Assembly: GCF_030913705.1 (NCBI RefSeq)
Contig: NZ_CP133190.1
Location: 2,557,501 to 2,621,500 of the forward strand
Source of the DNA: Anaerocolumna sp. MB42-C2
GTDB taxonomy: Bacteria; Bacillota; Clostridia; Lachnospirales; Lachnospiraceae
Length of the DNA stretch: 64,000 bases
Reading direction: 5' to 3'
In this document: piece after piece, positions 51,800-60,958 of the stretch
How the letters are laid out: each line of letters opens with the position of its first letter
Numbering within the stretch: position 1 is the first letter of the stretch
Made by a program: the position numbers and the translations under genes
The notes under the pieces: generated by a model
Seen by the model: only the letters and a program-made list of their open reading frames with translations
Told to the model about the DNA's origin: nothing
Databases searched by the model: none

Positions 51800-53677
51800 A
51801 GAAATAATGGTTAACATTATTTCCCTCCCGTTGAACCGTACATACGGGTCACGTATACGGCTCTACAACTTATATTCCAACTTTTCTTAGATAATAATTT
51901 AAAGGATTGAGCAAACCTGCATTGTCCTTTATTTTGTTTTCAAGCAAATCTGGGCTGATAATAAAATTCACTACGTTCATTCCACTTCTTCTGTACCAAC
52001 CCAGTCTTGAATTTGCAACTTTATAGATTGCCTCATGGTCGAATCCATTCTTATTTTTTCGATTTAGATAACATAAATTTCTGTATATCGTCTTAGGCAT
52101 TTTCCATTGTTTTATAACAATTACTCTTATTTTATGCCTAAGCCATGTTCCAAACTCTTCCATGAACTGTTTCATCATTCCGATTCTGAAATAGTTAATC
52201 CATCCTCTTACTATTTCATTCACTCTCTTTGTTGTTTCCGCAAGCGGTCGTGAAATCGCTTTGTTTCTTTTGAGGTATTCACTCATTTTCTGTTTCAGTT
52301 TCTTTTTCTTCTCTGTGGTTGGTTTCACTTTCCATTCGCCACCATGTTTCAGAAATGTAAATCCTAGATATTTACTCCTTGTCGGTCTGACTACCTTAGT
52401 CTTTGTTGCATTCACCTTTAGGAACAGCTTTCTTTCAATCCACTCTGTTATGGACTTCATCACTCTGTTTGCCGCCAATTCACTTCTCGTGAATATCAAT
52501 GCATCGTCGGCATATCTCGTGAAACGCAGACCTCTTTGTTCCAGCTCTTTATCTAGCTTATCAAGGTAGACGTTCGACAACACAACCGACAACGGTCCGC
52601 CTTGTGGAACACCGGTGATTGTTGCTTTTTCCAGTCCTTTTTCCATTACTCCTGCTCTTAAATATTTGCGAATCAGATTTAATGTTGTACTGTCATTTAC
52701 TTGTTCTCTAAGAATCTGAATTAATTTGTCATGATTCACCGTATCAAAGAATTGTTCTATATCAACATCAATGACCCATTCATATCCCTCATTAAGATAA
52801 TCCAATGCTTGCTTTATAGCGTTATGGCAACTTCTTCCAGGTCTGAACCCATAACTGAATTCACTAAATATTTCTTCATAAATATCAGATATCGATTGTG
52901 CAATGGCTTGTTGTATCACTCTGTCCAAAACCGTTGGTATTCCCAGTGGTCTTTTCTTCCCATTATCCTTTGGAATGTATGCTCTACGCACTGGCTTGGG
53001 CATATAGGTTCTGTTTCGAATTGACTGTACGATTGTGTCTTTATTTTCTCTGATGTATGCACCAAGTTCATCTACAGTCATTCCATCTACTCCACTTGCA
53101 CCTTTATTCGCCACCACCTTTTTATAGGCTCTGTTTAGGTTTTCTTTCGATGTAATCATATCTATTAATTCCACTGTTGTTACTCCTCTGCTTATTACTA
53201 AATTTATACACATCACCCCTCTGGATATAGATAATTGTCATTGGTTACGTTCCTACTTTCTTTATCCATCCGATTTCTGGCTTGCGTATTATTCTCTTAA
53301 TAACGATTTGTACTATAAATCGTTTCAGTCCTTCGGTTATTACACCTACTATAACTTCATCTGACTCCCTCCCTAAACCTTTTTCGACCACATCTATGAT
53401 ATGTGGGTAGGGTCTCCCAAGGTAAGACACTAATCTTTCGTTCCACAACCTCTTGATTTACAACTTCGGTTTACGTTTACCATTTGGGCTTTGGTTTGTC
53501 TAGCAACCTTACCCACCTAATCGCCTTATCAAGTTTCTGTACGTAGGCTCAAGAACTTTGCTACACCACTTCCTTCATCCATACCATTACTGATACCAAC
53601 TTGTGGTTCGCTACACTTGGCGGTAAATACCCGCGACTGGACTTGCACCAGTTAGATTAGTGCCATGCTTGGCACAC
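51791..53677 (-). mobile_element. Group II intron (IIC-like placement)
   Basis: On the minus strand the element begins GTGTGCC at 53677, matching the GTGYG 5' consensus, and its ORF encodes a reverse transcriptase/maturase. After that ORF, domain V is clear (GAGCCGTA...TACGGTTC, catalytic AGC), then a domain VI stem with a bulged A in CTACCC. The 3' end is probably 51791 (…CCCTAT), with 51796 as the alternative. The 5' exon ends with a hairpin (53684-53729) plus ATTCTA, the setting favoured by group IIC introns. About 1.9 kb and apparently complete. Confidence 0.85.
51870..53174 (-). CDS. ltrA: Group II intron reverse transcriptase/maturase
   Basis: A 434-residue LtrA-type protein starting at GTG 53174, with AGAGGAG 8 bases upstream. 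Reverse transcriptase blocks are VANKGASGVDGMTVDEL, RPLGIPTVLDRVIQQA, FSYGFRPGRSCHNAI, the catalytic RYADDALIF and the KYLGFTFL block, then the maturase X domain (INYFRIGMMKQFM). The C-terminus lacks a visible HNH endonuclease domain, as in IIC introns. It supports splicing and target-primed reverse transcription of its own intron. Intact by reading. Confidence 0.93.
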   Translation of the reverse strand: MELIDMITSKENLNRAYKKVVANKGASGVDGMTVDELGAYIRENKDTIVQSIRNRTYMPKPVRRAYIPKDNGKKRPLGIPTVLDRVIQQAIAQSISDIYEEIFSEFSYGFRPGRSCHNAIKQALDYLNEGYEWVIDVDIEQFFDTVNHDKLIQILREQVNDSTTLNLIRKYLRAGVMEKGLEKATITGVPQGGPLSVVLSNVYLDKLDKELEQRGLRFTRYADDALIFTRSELAANRVMKSITEWIERKLFLKVNATKTKVVRPTRSKYLGFTFLKHGGEWKVKPTTEKKKKLKQKMSEYLKRNKAISRPLAETTKRVNEIVRGWINYFRIGMMKQFMEEFGTWLRHKIRVIVIKQWKMPKTIYRNLCYLNRKNKNGFDHEAIYKVANSRLGWYRRSGMNVVNFIISPDLLENKIKDNAGLLNPLNYYLRKVGI

Positions 53678-53683
53678 TAGAAT

Positions 53684-53729
53684 ACAGGGCTGCCAACTCA
53701 CGTTAAAAACCGCTCATTAACAGCCCTGT
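53684..53729 (-). terminator. Flotillin operon terminator hairpin, next to the intron
   Basis: ACAGGGCTG (53684-53692) and CAGCCCTGT (53721-53729), perfect 9-bp stem, about 40 bases past the flotillin stop. On the minus strand the tail ATTCTA is interrupted by the intron; joined to the sequence beyond the intron it would read ATTCTATTCTTTTTTT. Confidence 0.7.
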
Positions 53730-53766
53730 TCTGACTATGTTAAAACAATCTAAATAGGATTATGTT

Positions 53767-55407
53767 CTACTTACCTGCTTTACTATTATTACCTATGCTA
53801 TTATTAAGAACTTCATCTACACCGGTGACATTGACATTCTTAGTGGTTTTCGCTTCAAGGCTGTCAGCCATAACAATGTTTTTCATATCAATACCGACTG
53901 AACTTTGTACCGTATCAAATACTTTTGCCAATACGGTGGGGACATTGTCCGATACATTATCAATACCTCCGCCATAGATTTTAATATCTGAGATCTGGCT
54001 AAGAGGTTCCGCAATTGCTTTCGCAATATCAGGCAATTTTTCTATTAATTTATCCGCCATAGCCGCACCGGTATACTTCTTATATGCTTCTGCTTTTTTC
54101 TCCATCGCTTCTGCTTCTGCAAGACCTTTTGCTTTGATTGCTTCCGCTTCCGCAAGACCTACGGCCGCTATTGCTTTTGCTCTGGATTCACCGCTAACAG
54201 TCTCTGCATTTGCTTCCGCTTCCGCCTTTAACTTGATTGCTTCAGCTTCGGCTTTTGCTTCTGCCTTTTTTGCTTCTGCTTCCGCATTCGCTTCCGCTTT
54301 TCTCGCTTCGGCTCTCGCTTCCGCTTCGGCAATCCTGGTATATTTTACTGCATCTGCCTGTGCCTGTTTTTGCTGTCTGTCGGCATTGGCAGGTTCAACA
54401 ATCTTAACTTTTAACTCTTCACGTGTCTTCTCTGCACGGCGTTGTTCCAGTTCTGTCTGTTTTTGTTCTCTTGCAATCTCAACTTGTAATTGTGCTTCCT
54501 GTAATTCTTTTTGTTTTAATTCTTTTAAAATATCCGCTTCCATCTGAGCCGCGATTACTTCTTTGTTCGTAATACTTTTCTGAATTTCATAGGCGGCATC
54601 CGCCTTAGCCTTTGCAGATTCCTGTTCACTTCTGTACTGTGCTTCCTGAACTTCCTTTTCTTTTAAAGCAGCACTTACTTGTGTCTGGGCTTCCAAACGG
54701 GCTTTTTCTCCCTCTTTTGTAGCTTCTGATTTCTTAATGGACTCTTCTTTCAGTGCCATTGCCTGAGCAATCTCCGCATCTTTTTTCTTTTCGGCGATTT
54801 GCTTCGCACCAAGAGCTCTTATGTATCCATTCGTATCATTTACATCCTTAATGGAGAAATCTTTCAGTTCAAGTCCCATCTCACCAATCTTAGTCCCGAC
54901 AACTTCCTGTACTTTAGCCGAAAAAGCTTCCCGATCGTTATAGATCTGTTCAACCGTCATGGAGGCTACAATCTCCCGGAGTTTACCCTCAAGTATAAGA
55001 GTAACCTGTTCTGATATGGAATTTTGAATCTGACTTTCATTAGTTCCTGTAAATTGCTCTATGGCAGCATAAATGCTTTCATGAGTATTTCTTACTTTTA
55101 TTACGGCAGTGCCGGCTACATCAATTGGTACTCCCTGTGAGGACATCGTCTGGGATGTATTTACATTTAATTGTATGTTGCCCAGGGAAATTGTATCGGT
55201 CCTTTCCAAAACCGGAAGAACCAAACCGCCTCCGCCTGTAATGATTCTCTTCTTCATACCGGTAACTACCATTGCCTTATCCTGAGGGACCTTCTTCCAC
55301 ATGCGGAATATACTTGACAGTATGGCCAATCCCGCCACGACAGCTACAACTGTAATAATGATCGGAACAAGATTAGATGCCCCTAAGTACTCTGTTAAAA
55401 AAACCAT
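53767..55407 (-). CDS. floT: Flotillin-like protein
   Basis: A 546-residue SPFH/flotillin protein. The start MVFLTEYLG has GGAGG 7 bases upstream. A membrane helix lies at about residues 10-35, then a PHB/SPFH domain (DKAMVVTGMKKRIITGGGGLVLPVL, ERTDTISLGNIQLNV). A long coiled-coil of Ala/Glu/Lys repeats follows (EARAEARKAEANAEAEAKK...), and a C-terminal oligomerisation part ends ISDIKIYGGG. It organises membrane domains and membrane fluidity. It forms an operon with the upstream YuaF/NfeD-like gene, as in Bacillus yuaF-floT. Confidence 0.93.
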   Translation of the reverse strand: MVFLTEYLGASNLVPIIITVVAVVAGLAILSSIFRMWKKVPQDKAMVVTGMKKRIITGGGGLVLPVLERTDTISLGNIQLNVNTSQTMSSQGVPIDVAGTAVIKVRNTHESIYAAIEQFTGTNESQIQNSISEQVTLILEGKLREIVASMTVEQIYNDREAFSAKVQEVVGTKIGEMGLELKDFSIKDVNDTNGYIRALGAKQIAEKKKDAEIAQAMALKEESIKKSEATKEGEKARLEAQTQVSAALKEKEVQEAQYRSEQESAKAKADAAYEIQKSITNKEVIAAQMEADILKELKQKELQEAQLQVEIAREQKQTELEQRRAEKTREELKVKIVEPANADRQQKQAQADAVKYTRIAEAEARAEARKAEANAEAEAKKAEAKAEAEAIKLKAEAEANAETVSGESRAKAIAAVGLAEAEAIKAKGLAEAEAMEKKAEAYKKYTGAAMADKLIEKLPDIAKAIAEPLSQISDIKIYGGGIDNVSDNVPTVLAKVFDTVQSSVGIDMKNIVMADSLEAKTTKNVNVTGVDEVLNNSIGNNSKAGK

Positions 55408-55456
55408 TGTATTACCTCCATTTAATATTATTATATAATAATGCTCAAAGCATTTA

Positions 55457-56089
55457 TTACTCGTACTTATTTTTCGCTTCAACGATTACAACGCCATTTT
55501 TTAACTCAATTGTCTTAACAACCTTTCCTGTTTCCAGTCTGACACTTCCATCATTACACCTGGCCGGGTAACTTACCATTACATTTTGTAATGTAGTAAA
55601 GCTTACCGTTCCTAATTGACCCGGCAGTATCGTATCCACTACCTTTCCGTCATATAAAAGTAATTCATTTTCGTCGATTCCGTAACTATGCGTTTGAACT
55701 TTCTTTAATGTCTTTATCAATGTTTGTATTATGACAGACGCTATGTATCCGGTAATGATTGCTGTGGCAAAAGTAATTCCTTTTCCTTTCCCGCCGTATG
55801 TCATTATTCCGCCTACGGCACCAAATGTAATTGCAAGTGCTGACAGTGACATTAATGAGGAAGGAAACAAACCAATTGAGAACACTGTATTCGTATTTAT
55901 CCCTATGTCCGTATGCGTGTCAAGATCTACATGCGTATCTAGATCTACATGAGTATCTAGATCTACATGGGTATCTAGATTACCCATATCAACATCCGAA
56001 TCAAGCCCATCACTCAGGCTTCCTAAAATAAAACTGATAATTGGAAGTACTGCGCCTCCGGCAAGGAAACATAAATATATCGTCATCAT
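55457..56089 (-). CDS. YuaF/NfeD-like membrane protein with a tandem LDTHVD repeat
   Basis: A 210-residue partner of flotillin. The start is ATG 56089, with AAGGGG 8 bases upstream. It has an N-terminal helix, a short extracytoplasmic Asp/His-rich segment with four LDTHVD-type hexapeptides, two more helices (about residues 70-125), and a C-terminal OB-like NfeD domain (LPGQLGTVSF, VSYPARCND, GKVVKTIELKNGVVIVEA). NfeD-like proteins bind the SPFH partner. The flotillin gene follows after 49 bases. Confidence 0.88.
   Translation of the reverse strand: MMTIYLCFLAGGAVLPIISFILGSLSDGLDSDVDMGNLDTHVDLDTHVDLDTHVDLDTHTDIGINTNTVFSIGLFPSSLMSLSALAITFGAVGGIMTYGGKGKGITFATAIITGYIASVIIQTLIKTLKKVQTHSYGIDENELLLYDGKVVDTILPGQLGTVSFTTLQNVMVSYPARCNDGSVRLETGKVVKTIELKNGVVIVEAKNKYE
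55907..55978 (-). repeat. Four 18-bp in-frame tandem repeats
   Basis: The unit encodes Leu-Asp-Thr-His-Val-Asp; three copies are almost identical in DNA and the fourth reads LDTHTD. It lies within the YuaF/NfeD-like gene. The period keeps the frame, so copy number could change without breaking the protein. Confidence 0.9.
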
Positions 56090-56191
56090 AAAAAACACCC
56101 CTTATTCTATTTTCCTATACGTTTAATTAAGTGGAAATAAAGAAACCGCTCTGGAATATGTTAACGAATTATCACAATCCGTGTTTCTTTC

Positions 56192-56220
56192 ATTATACCA
56201 TTATTCCCCAATATATTCAA
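56192..56220 (-). promoter_or_regulatory. Promoter of the yuaF-floT operon
   Basis: Minus strand: -35 TTGAAT (56220-56215), 17-base spacer, -10 TATAAT (56197-56192), about 100 bases before the start. The rest of the gap 56221-56433 shows nothing convincing. Confidence 0.65.
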
Positions 56221-56433
56221 AAGGTATTTAATCTCAGTCCTTCCGTATTATGCCGTAAGAAAATAAAATGTCTTAACCTTTGTATTTAAAGTACTATAAT
56301 ATTGTTATACAGGATATTATTTAAATCTAACTTTAAATTCTATTAAAATCAAATTAAAAATCACCTTTACAATTAATTTCAAGATCCTTATCTTGTTTAT
56401 TCTGTAAAAGTGATTTAAATAAGTTGTAAGAAT

Positions 56434-56526
56434 TTAATTCATTGCACTTACCTTAGTATTAAATTGAGGTATCATATTTTCTTTTTTAAACGAACCCTCC
56501 TCAAACCGCAACAATTCTGTGTTCAT
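56434..56526 (-). CDS. Possible 30-residue peptide after the lipoprotein gene
   Basis: ATG 8 bases past the lipoprotein stop opens a short frame, MNTELLRFEEGSFKKENMIP and on to ...VSAMN. The AAGG upstream is a weak ribosome site. It could be a small coupled gene, a gene remnant, or chance. Confidence 0.25.
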   Translation of the reverse strand: MNTELLRFEEGSFKKENMIPQFNTKVSAMN

Positions 56527-56536
56527 TTTTATATCC

Positions 56537-57226
56537 TTACTTTTCTTTTAGATAATTACAGATAGCGGAAATTGTCAGGTCTTTTTCCTCTATATTATTT
56601 GTTATATCATCAATCAAATCATTTGCCAGATTAAATTCTTTTTTATCAGCTAAAAATATTCTGGCTCTGGGCCGCGGAACCATACCTTGAGGACCGGCAC
56701 CTGTGATATAATTAATTATAACGATTACATCCTTGATATTATCCTTATTCACATCACAAAAACCCACTGCTGCCACACTATCATAAAGACCCACATAATT
56801 TTCTGTACTGTTATTTTCACAATAATATGGGAAAGAATATATCACACTATTATTTTTCATTAAAAAAAATGAAACATCCTCAAAATCATTACTATTATCC
56901 GGTTCATAGGAAATAAACCTCACGTTACCCCAGTCATTCAGCTTTACATCAAATGATTGATCTTGTATGATTCGATTTTCTACAAGAGTAACGTCCGAGG
57001 CAGGCGAACCAAGGTCATCAGTTGAAGAATCCTCTGTCTTCTCATTTTTATTTTCAATCGAAGATTCTTTTCCCTCGTCAGTGGATACTCTCTCAGTCTT
57101 ATCTTCTTTCGTATACCTCTCTTGCGGATTGGTATTCTGATTATCTTCATTCACCTTTGCCGAGCACGCACATAACCCTATAACTGAATATAATAGCATT
57201 AACACAAGAAATAACTTTTTTTTCAT
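56537..57226 (-). CDS. Lipoprotein of unknown function
   Basis: A 229-residue exported lipoprotein. The signal peptide MKKKLFLVLMLLYSVIGLCAC has lipobox residues before Cys19 or Cys21. A low-complexity Glu/Asp/Asn linker (to about residue 80) precedes a compact domain with DVNKDNIKDVIVIINY, which resembles the Asp/Asn-rich calcium loops of FG-GAP/VCBS-type strands. A surface-bound protein; partner unknown. It has its own promoter (57283-57311). Confidence 0.75.
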   Translation of the reverse strand: MKKKLFLVLMLLYSVIGLCACSAKVNEDNQNTNPQERYTKEDKTERVSTDEGKESSIENKNEKTEDSSTDDLGSPASDVTLVENRIIQDQSFDVKLNDWGNVRFISYEPDNSNDFEDVSFFLMKNNSVIYSFPYYCENNSTENYVGLYDSVAAVGFCDVNKDNIKDVIVIINYITGAGPQGMVPRPRARIFLADKKEFNLANDLIDDITNNIEEKDLTISAICNYLKEK

Positions 57227-57282
57227 ATCGATCCCCTTTCAAATCCTGATTTCACAAAATACACTATTCCATTACCATGAAA

Positions 57283-57311
57283 ATTATAGCACTTATGCCT
57301 TACTTGAACAA
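57283..57311 (-). promoter_or_regulatory. Promoter of the lipoprotein gene
   Basis: Minus strand: -35 TTGTTC (57311-57306), 17-base spacer, -10 TATAAT (57288-57283), 57 bases before the ATG. Confidence 0.55.
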
Positions 57312-57351
57312 TCCATTATTGCAGTTTCATCTTTTATGCTGCACAACGCTT

Positions 57352-57383
57352 AAAAAATGGCCCCCGTTTAAAAGGAGCCATTT
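57352..57383 (-). terminator. Terminator downstream of the split chemoreceptor gene
   Basis: AAATGGC and GCCATTT pair; on the minus strand the stem is followed by TTTTTAAG, about 95 bases past the stop at 57478. Confidence 0.6.
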
Positions 57384-57477
57384 AGTTATATTTTAATTAA
57401 CACTGCAATGTATGTATCAACAATCGTCATTTTGTGAATATGCTTTAGATGGCGTACTTACGATTATACTGTATTAA

Positions 57478-59532
57478 TTACTCTAATTTAAATTTATTTA
57501 CTATATGATCCAATTCCCCTAACATTTCCTTTTCATTCACCACTGCTTTTCTGATATTATCCAAAACAACAGAAGCTTCCTGCATACTTTTTAAGATATC
57601 ATAACTTCCTGCTGTTGTCTTCTCTGTATCTGCCGCAATACCCTGTATTGCTGCTGCAACTTCGCTTATTATACGCTCAATATTATTGGTCATATCAGAG
57701 ATTTTTGTTGCTGTTGTCTGTATATCATTTGCATCCAGTTCATATTGGTTACCCATCTCCACAAAAACTTTATAATCAGGCGTTACAATCTCCCGGATAA
57801 AAGTTAACATCTGCCTTGCATTTTCAAGGAGGTTATGAAAGGCTAGCTGAACTTTATCCGTAGTTTGAGTAATTTCATTTACGGTTTTAGTTGTCTGGTC
57901 TGCCAGCTTACCAATCTCTTTCGCCACTACTGCAAATCCTTTGCCCTGTTCTCCGGCTCTGGCAGCTTCGATGGAAGCATTTAATGACAGCAGGTTAACC
58001 TGTTCGGCTATTTTGGAAATAGCTGCTGCCATGATTCCTATTGATTCAACTATTTTAGCATCTTCCATACTTTTATCTAATTGTTTCTCATTCTTTTCAG
58101 ATAGCTCCATAACCTGATCAAAGGAAGTACTGCTTCTTTTCTGAACTTCTTAGGCCCTGCCTTTAATTGCATAAGCCTTATTATGGCTGATGACCGTCTC
58201 CTGGGACAGGATATTGATAAATGCATTCACCTCTTCTACTGAGGCATTCACTTCTTCTGTTGCGGCACTGGAACTTATGATATCTTCGTTAATATTTTGT
58301 ATCGCTGAATCAATCTGATTAAAATTATTTGACAATTTTTTCATAATCTCATCCAGTTGGATGCTGGTTTTACGGATATCCTGGGAATTGTCTTTCATAG
58401 TCTGTATCACTGCTTTATTATTCTGAAGCATCTGATTCAGTGCTTGTCCCATCTGTCCGAACTCATCTTTTGTCTTTATATTAACTCCCTGAACTGAAAA
58501 ATCACCGTCAGCCAGGCTAAGTGCAAACCGGTTAACTACTTTAATATTTTTTATTACTCCTCGAACCAGCAAAATAATTACTGCAAATAATAACAACAGA
58601 CCTGCCGTACAGATCGTAATCAACTTAAATAATAAAGTATCTAATGGTTGATTCATCTCCGACTCAGGCATCTGGATCATAATCCTCCACCCCAGATTCC
58701 CGACCCTACTGTAATATGTTTTATAAACGATACCTTTCATATCAAACTCACCGGTTCCGTTGTCTTTTTGCAGCATAACCTGCCCCATGGATGCGAGGGA
58801 TTTATTCTCTTCTTCTTTAATATTGGCAGTCATAATTTTAGACGGATCTTCATTTGATATATAGAGTCCGTCATCTGTAAGTAAGGTAATCTTACCTTTT
58901 TTCCCAATGGTAACCTTATTTATCATATCCTGTATGGAGGATATCTCCATATCAATGGTGATAACTCCAAGGAATTTCTCACTTCTGTCATACATGGGTA
59001 CTGCACAGGTAGCCATAGTTGTATCCAGGGTGGAATCATAATAAAGCTCCGAAAATACAGGTTCTTTAGAATCTATGGCATTTTTATACCAATCATAACT
59101 TAAATAATCATATTCTTCGTTACTGTAATCATAAGTGACCACCGGAGCATCTTTATCCTTATATGCATAGGGTCCAACATACTTTTCCTGCTTATCATAA
59201 ACATAGGGTTCAAACCAGATACCACCGCCAAAAGCCAGATTGCTTTCAAATATGACTTTACCCAGCATATCCTCGTATTGGGTTAGTTTCGTTGTCGTAT
59301 AATTGGATTCAACATTTCTGGCTATCTGAGACGCAATGGTAGAAATCTTTTCTGTCTTTAACAGAATATTATTGATCTGCGCCTCCAGCTCGGCATTCAT
59401 ATTTTGCTGTATCTGATTATCGATAATAGCTTTACTGCTGGTATAACTGACAATAGATAATAAAATCATTGAAAGCAGACTTACGGTTAATAAAGTAACT
59501 AGCATTTTCGTTCCAATTGTTCTGAATTTCAT
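57478..59532 (-). pseudogene. Chemoreceptor gene interrupted by one in-frame TAA
   Basis: The frame from ATG 59532 encodes an N-terminal helix, a Cache sensor (GGIWFEPYVYDKQEKYVGPYA, TMATCAVPMYDRSEKFLGVI), a second helix, HAMP and the start of the signalling domain, then stops at 58150-58152. Without any frame change, reading continues past the TAA as [16 protein letters not shown] and completes the signalling hairpin ([22 protein letters not shown]) to 57478. The full product would be about 684 residues, the normal size. Either a recent nonsense mutation or read-through. The second half might restart at ATG 58110, but without a sensor. Confidence 0.85.
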
Positions 59533-59610
59533 AATCGTCATCTTCCTTTCCACACTGCGGTAAACTATTATTATTTGCTCCTTTACGACATTGCTGAAAA
59601 TATTAGCAGT

Positions 59611-59639
59611 ATTATACTTTACTTTTCTACGCTTTACAA
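59611..59639 (-). promoter_or_regulatory. Promoter of the split chemoreceptor gene
   Basis: Minus strand: -35 TTGTAA (59639-59634), 17-base spacer, -10 TATAAT (59616-59611). The leader carries a small GCTAATA/TATTAGC-like stem. Confidence 0.6.
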
Positions 59640-59678
59640 TAGCAATCCTGTTAAATCCATGTTAAAATCAGAATATAT

Positions 59679-59843
59679 GTTACTGTTCACTCCCCTGCAA
59701 AAAGCAGCAGTTCCGTGAACAATAACACGCTTCGCGATGCACACAAAACGCGAAAACAGCGTTTTGGCGCTGCAATTCTCCGGTTTTCTGTGACAATACA
59801 CTCACAAAAAACACGTCGCGTTTATTAACCTGTGAACAGTAAC
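59679..59843 (-). repeat. ITR-bounded structured element, copy 3 (165 bp)
   Basis: Begins GTTACTGTTCA and ends TGAACAGTAAC. Reverse-oriented relative of 6171-6333, nearly identical over its length, and of the truncated copy at 41433-41538. Internal stems are CTGC/GCAG, TTCGCG/CGCGAA and CAGCG/CGCTG. No ORF. Confidence 0.85.
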
Positions 59844-59911
59844 GAATATATTCAGTATAGATATCAAACTAAAAAATCTCTGATAAAAATCAGCAAATAA
59901 TGATATCATAG

Positions 59912-59964
59912 TTGACTTATTGAATAATCGGATATATAATCTATTTAGACATAATTCTAAATAG
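59912..59964 (+). promoter_or_regulatory. sdpRI promoter with operator
   Basis: -35 TTGACT (59912-59917), 17-base spacer, -10 TATAAT (59935-59940). The operator CTATTTAGA-N6-TCTAAATAG (59941-59964) abuts the -10 box. The same 9-6-9 palindrome abuts the -10 of the hydrolase promoter at 62566. Confidence 0.85.
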
Positions 59965-59982
59965 AATGAAGGAGGCAGTTCT

Positions 59983-60258
59983 TTGGGGTTTGCGGAAACT
60001 TTTAAAGCTTTGTCAGACCCGGTGCGGCGGGAGATATTAGTTATGCTTCGCAACGGTAAATTATCCGCGGGCGATATTGGCAAAGAGTTTGCTATGACCG
60101 GCGCTACAATTTCATATCATTTGTCACAGTTGAAAAAAGCGGGGCTGGTAACTGAAAGCAAGTATAAGAACTATATTTATTATGAATTAAATACTTCGGT
60201 CTTTGAAGAAGTTATGCTGTGGTTTTCACAGTTTGGAGGAAATGAGGATGAAAAATAA
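59983..60258 (+). CDS. sdpR: ArsR-type autorepressor SdpR
   Basis: A 91-residue winged-helix repressor starting at TTG (59983), with AAGGAGG 7 bases upstream. HTH blocks are ALSDPVRREILVMLRNGKLSAGDIGKEFAMTGATISYHL split around the recognition helix, then the wing KYKNYIYYELN. No metal-binding Cys pair, as in SdpR. In Bacillus, SdpR represses sdpRI and is held at the membrane by SdpI when toxin is present. It overlaps sdpI by 11 bases. Confidence 0.9.
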   Translation: MGFAETFKALSDPVRREILVMLRNGKLSAGDIGKEFAMTGATISYHLSQLKKAGLVTESKYKNYIYYELNTSVFEEVMLWFSQFGGNEDEK

Positions 60259-60880
60259 AACAACTATTTTGTCGACTATTCTATGTCTCCTGCCGATGGT
60301 TCTCTCGGCTGCCGTATATGAAAAACTTCCCCAACAGGTGGCAGTACATTTTGATATCTCCGGGAATCCCGATAACTATGTTCCGAAGGTGATCGCAGCA
60401 TTCGGTATCCCACTTCTGTTAGCCATAATCAATTTATATACAAATTTTCGTGTGAGCAAAGATCCAAAGGTTGAAAATGCATCTTCCTCACTTCGGGCGA
60501 TCACAAGATGGCTTGTTTCGCTTCTATCTGTAATAATGGTTCCGGTCACATTATTTGGAGCTATGGAGAGAAAAATACCAATCATCATGCTCACGACGGC
60601 AATTACCGGTGTTGTAATCGTAATCTGCGGAAATTATCTACCCAAATGCAAGCAGAACTACACTATAGGCATTAAACTTCCATGGACATTGGATAATGAT
60701 GATAATTGGAACCGGACCCATCGTTTTTCCGGTTTTGTCTGGGTGACCGGTGGTTTTATTATCATTATCAATGCGTTTATTCAGATACCGAATTTACTGA
60801 CTGCTGTAGTTATAGGTCTGGTATTGCTGCCGTTTTTATATTCGTATTTATTTTATAAAAGCCAAAAGACACAGGGTTGA
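60248..60880 (+). CDS. sdpI: SdpI family immunity/sensor membrane protein
   Basis: A 210-residue protein with six or so helices. The start MKNKTTILS has GGAGG 8 bases upstream inside sdpR. The first third is the DUF1648 block (LPQQVAVHFDISGNPDNYVPK), and the later segment NYTIGIKLPWTLDNDDNWNRTHRFSG is the SdpI signature. In Bacillus subtilis SdpI protects against the SdpC toxin and sequesters SdpR. No sdpC-like gene is visible here. A terminator follows. Confidence 0.92.
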   Translation: MKNKTTILSTILCLLPMVLSAAVYEKLPQQVAVHFDISGNPDNYVPKVIAAFGIPLLLAIINLYTNFRVSKDPKVENASSSLRAITRWLVSLLSVIMVPVTLFGAMERKIPIIMLTTAITGVVIVICGNYLPKCKQNYTIGIKLPWTLDNDDNWNRTHRFSGFVWVTGGFIIIINAFIQIPNLLTAVVIGLVLLPFLYSYLFYKSQKTQG

Positions 60881-60908
60881 TAGGCAACTATCTTTCCCTG
60901 TGTCTTTA
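60864..60908 (+). terminator. Terminator of sdpRI
   Basis: AAAGACACAGGG and CCCTGTGTCTTT, perfect 12-bp stem, overlapping the sdpI end and followed by ACTTTTCTTT. Confidence 0.8.
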
Positions 60909-60958
60909 CTTTTCTTTAAGCCTTGATTCCTGATTCAGATTTTAGTCCAGTTTATTTC

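Noticed and set aside
53762-54547. Long plus-strand frames opposite the flotillin gene
   Set aside because: They arise from the Ala/Glu/Lys-rich coiled-coil codons read on the other strand (Ala/Ser-rich); no starts or ribosome sites.
55907-55978. CRISPR-like short repeat array
   Set aside because: The 18-bp units are contiguous, in frame and without spacers; they are a coding minisatellite. No CRISPR array was seen anywhere.
58150-58152. Recoding of the chemoreceptor stop as selenocysteine or pyrrolysine
   Set aside because: The codon is TAA, not TGA or TAG, and no recoding element was visible.
59802-60083. A 93-codon minus-strand frame over the sdpR start
   Set aside because: It is antisense to sdpR and overlaps the repeat and the sdpRI promoter; a shadow of the real gene.
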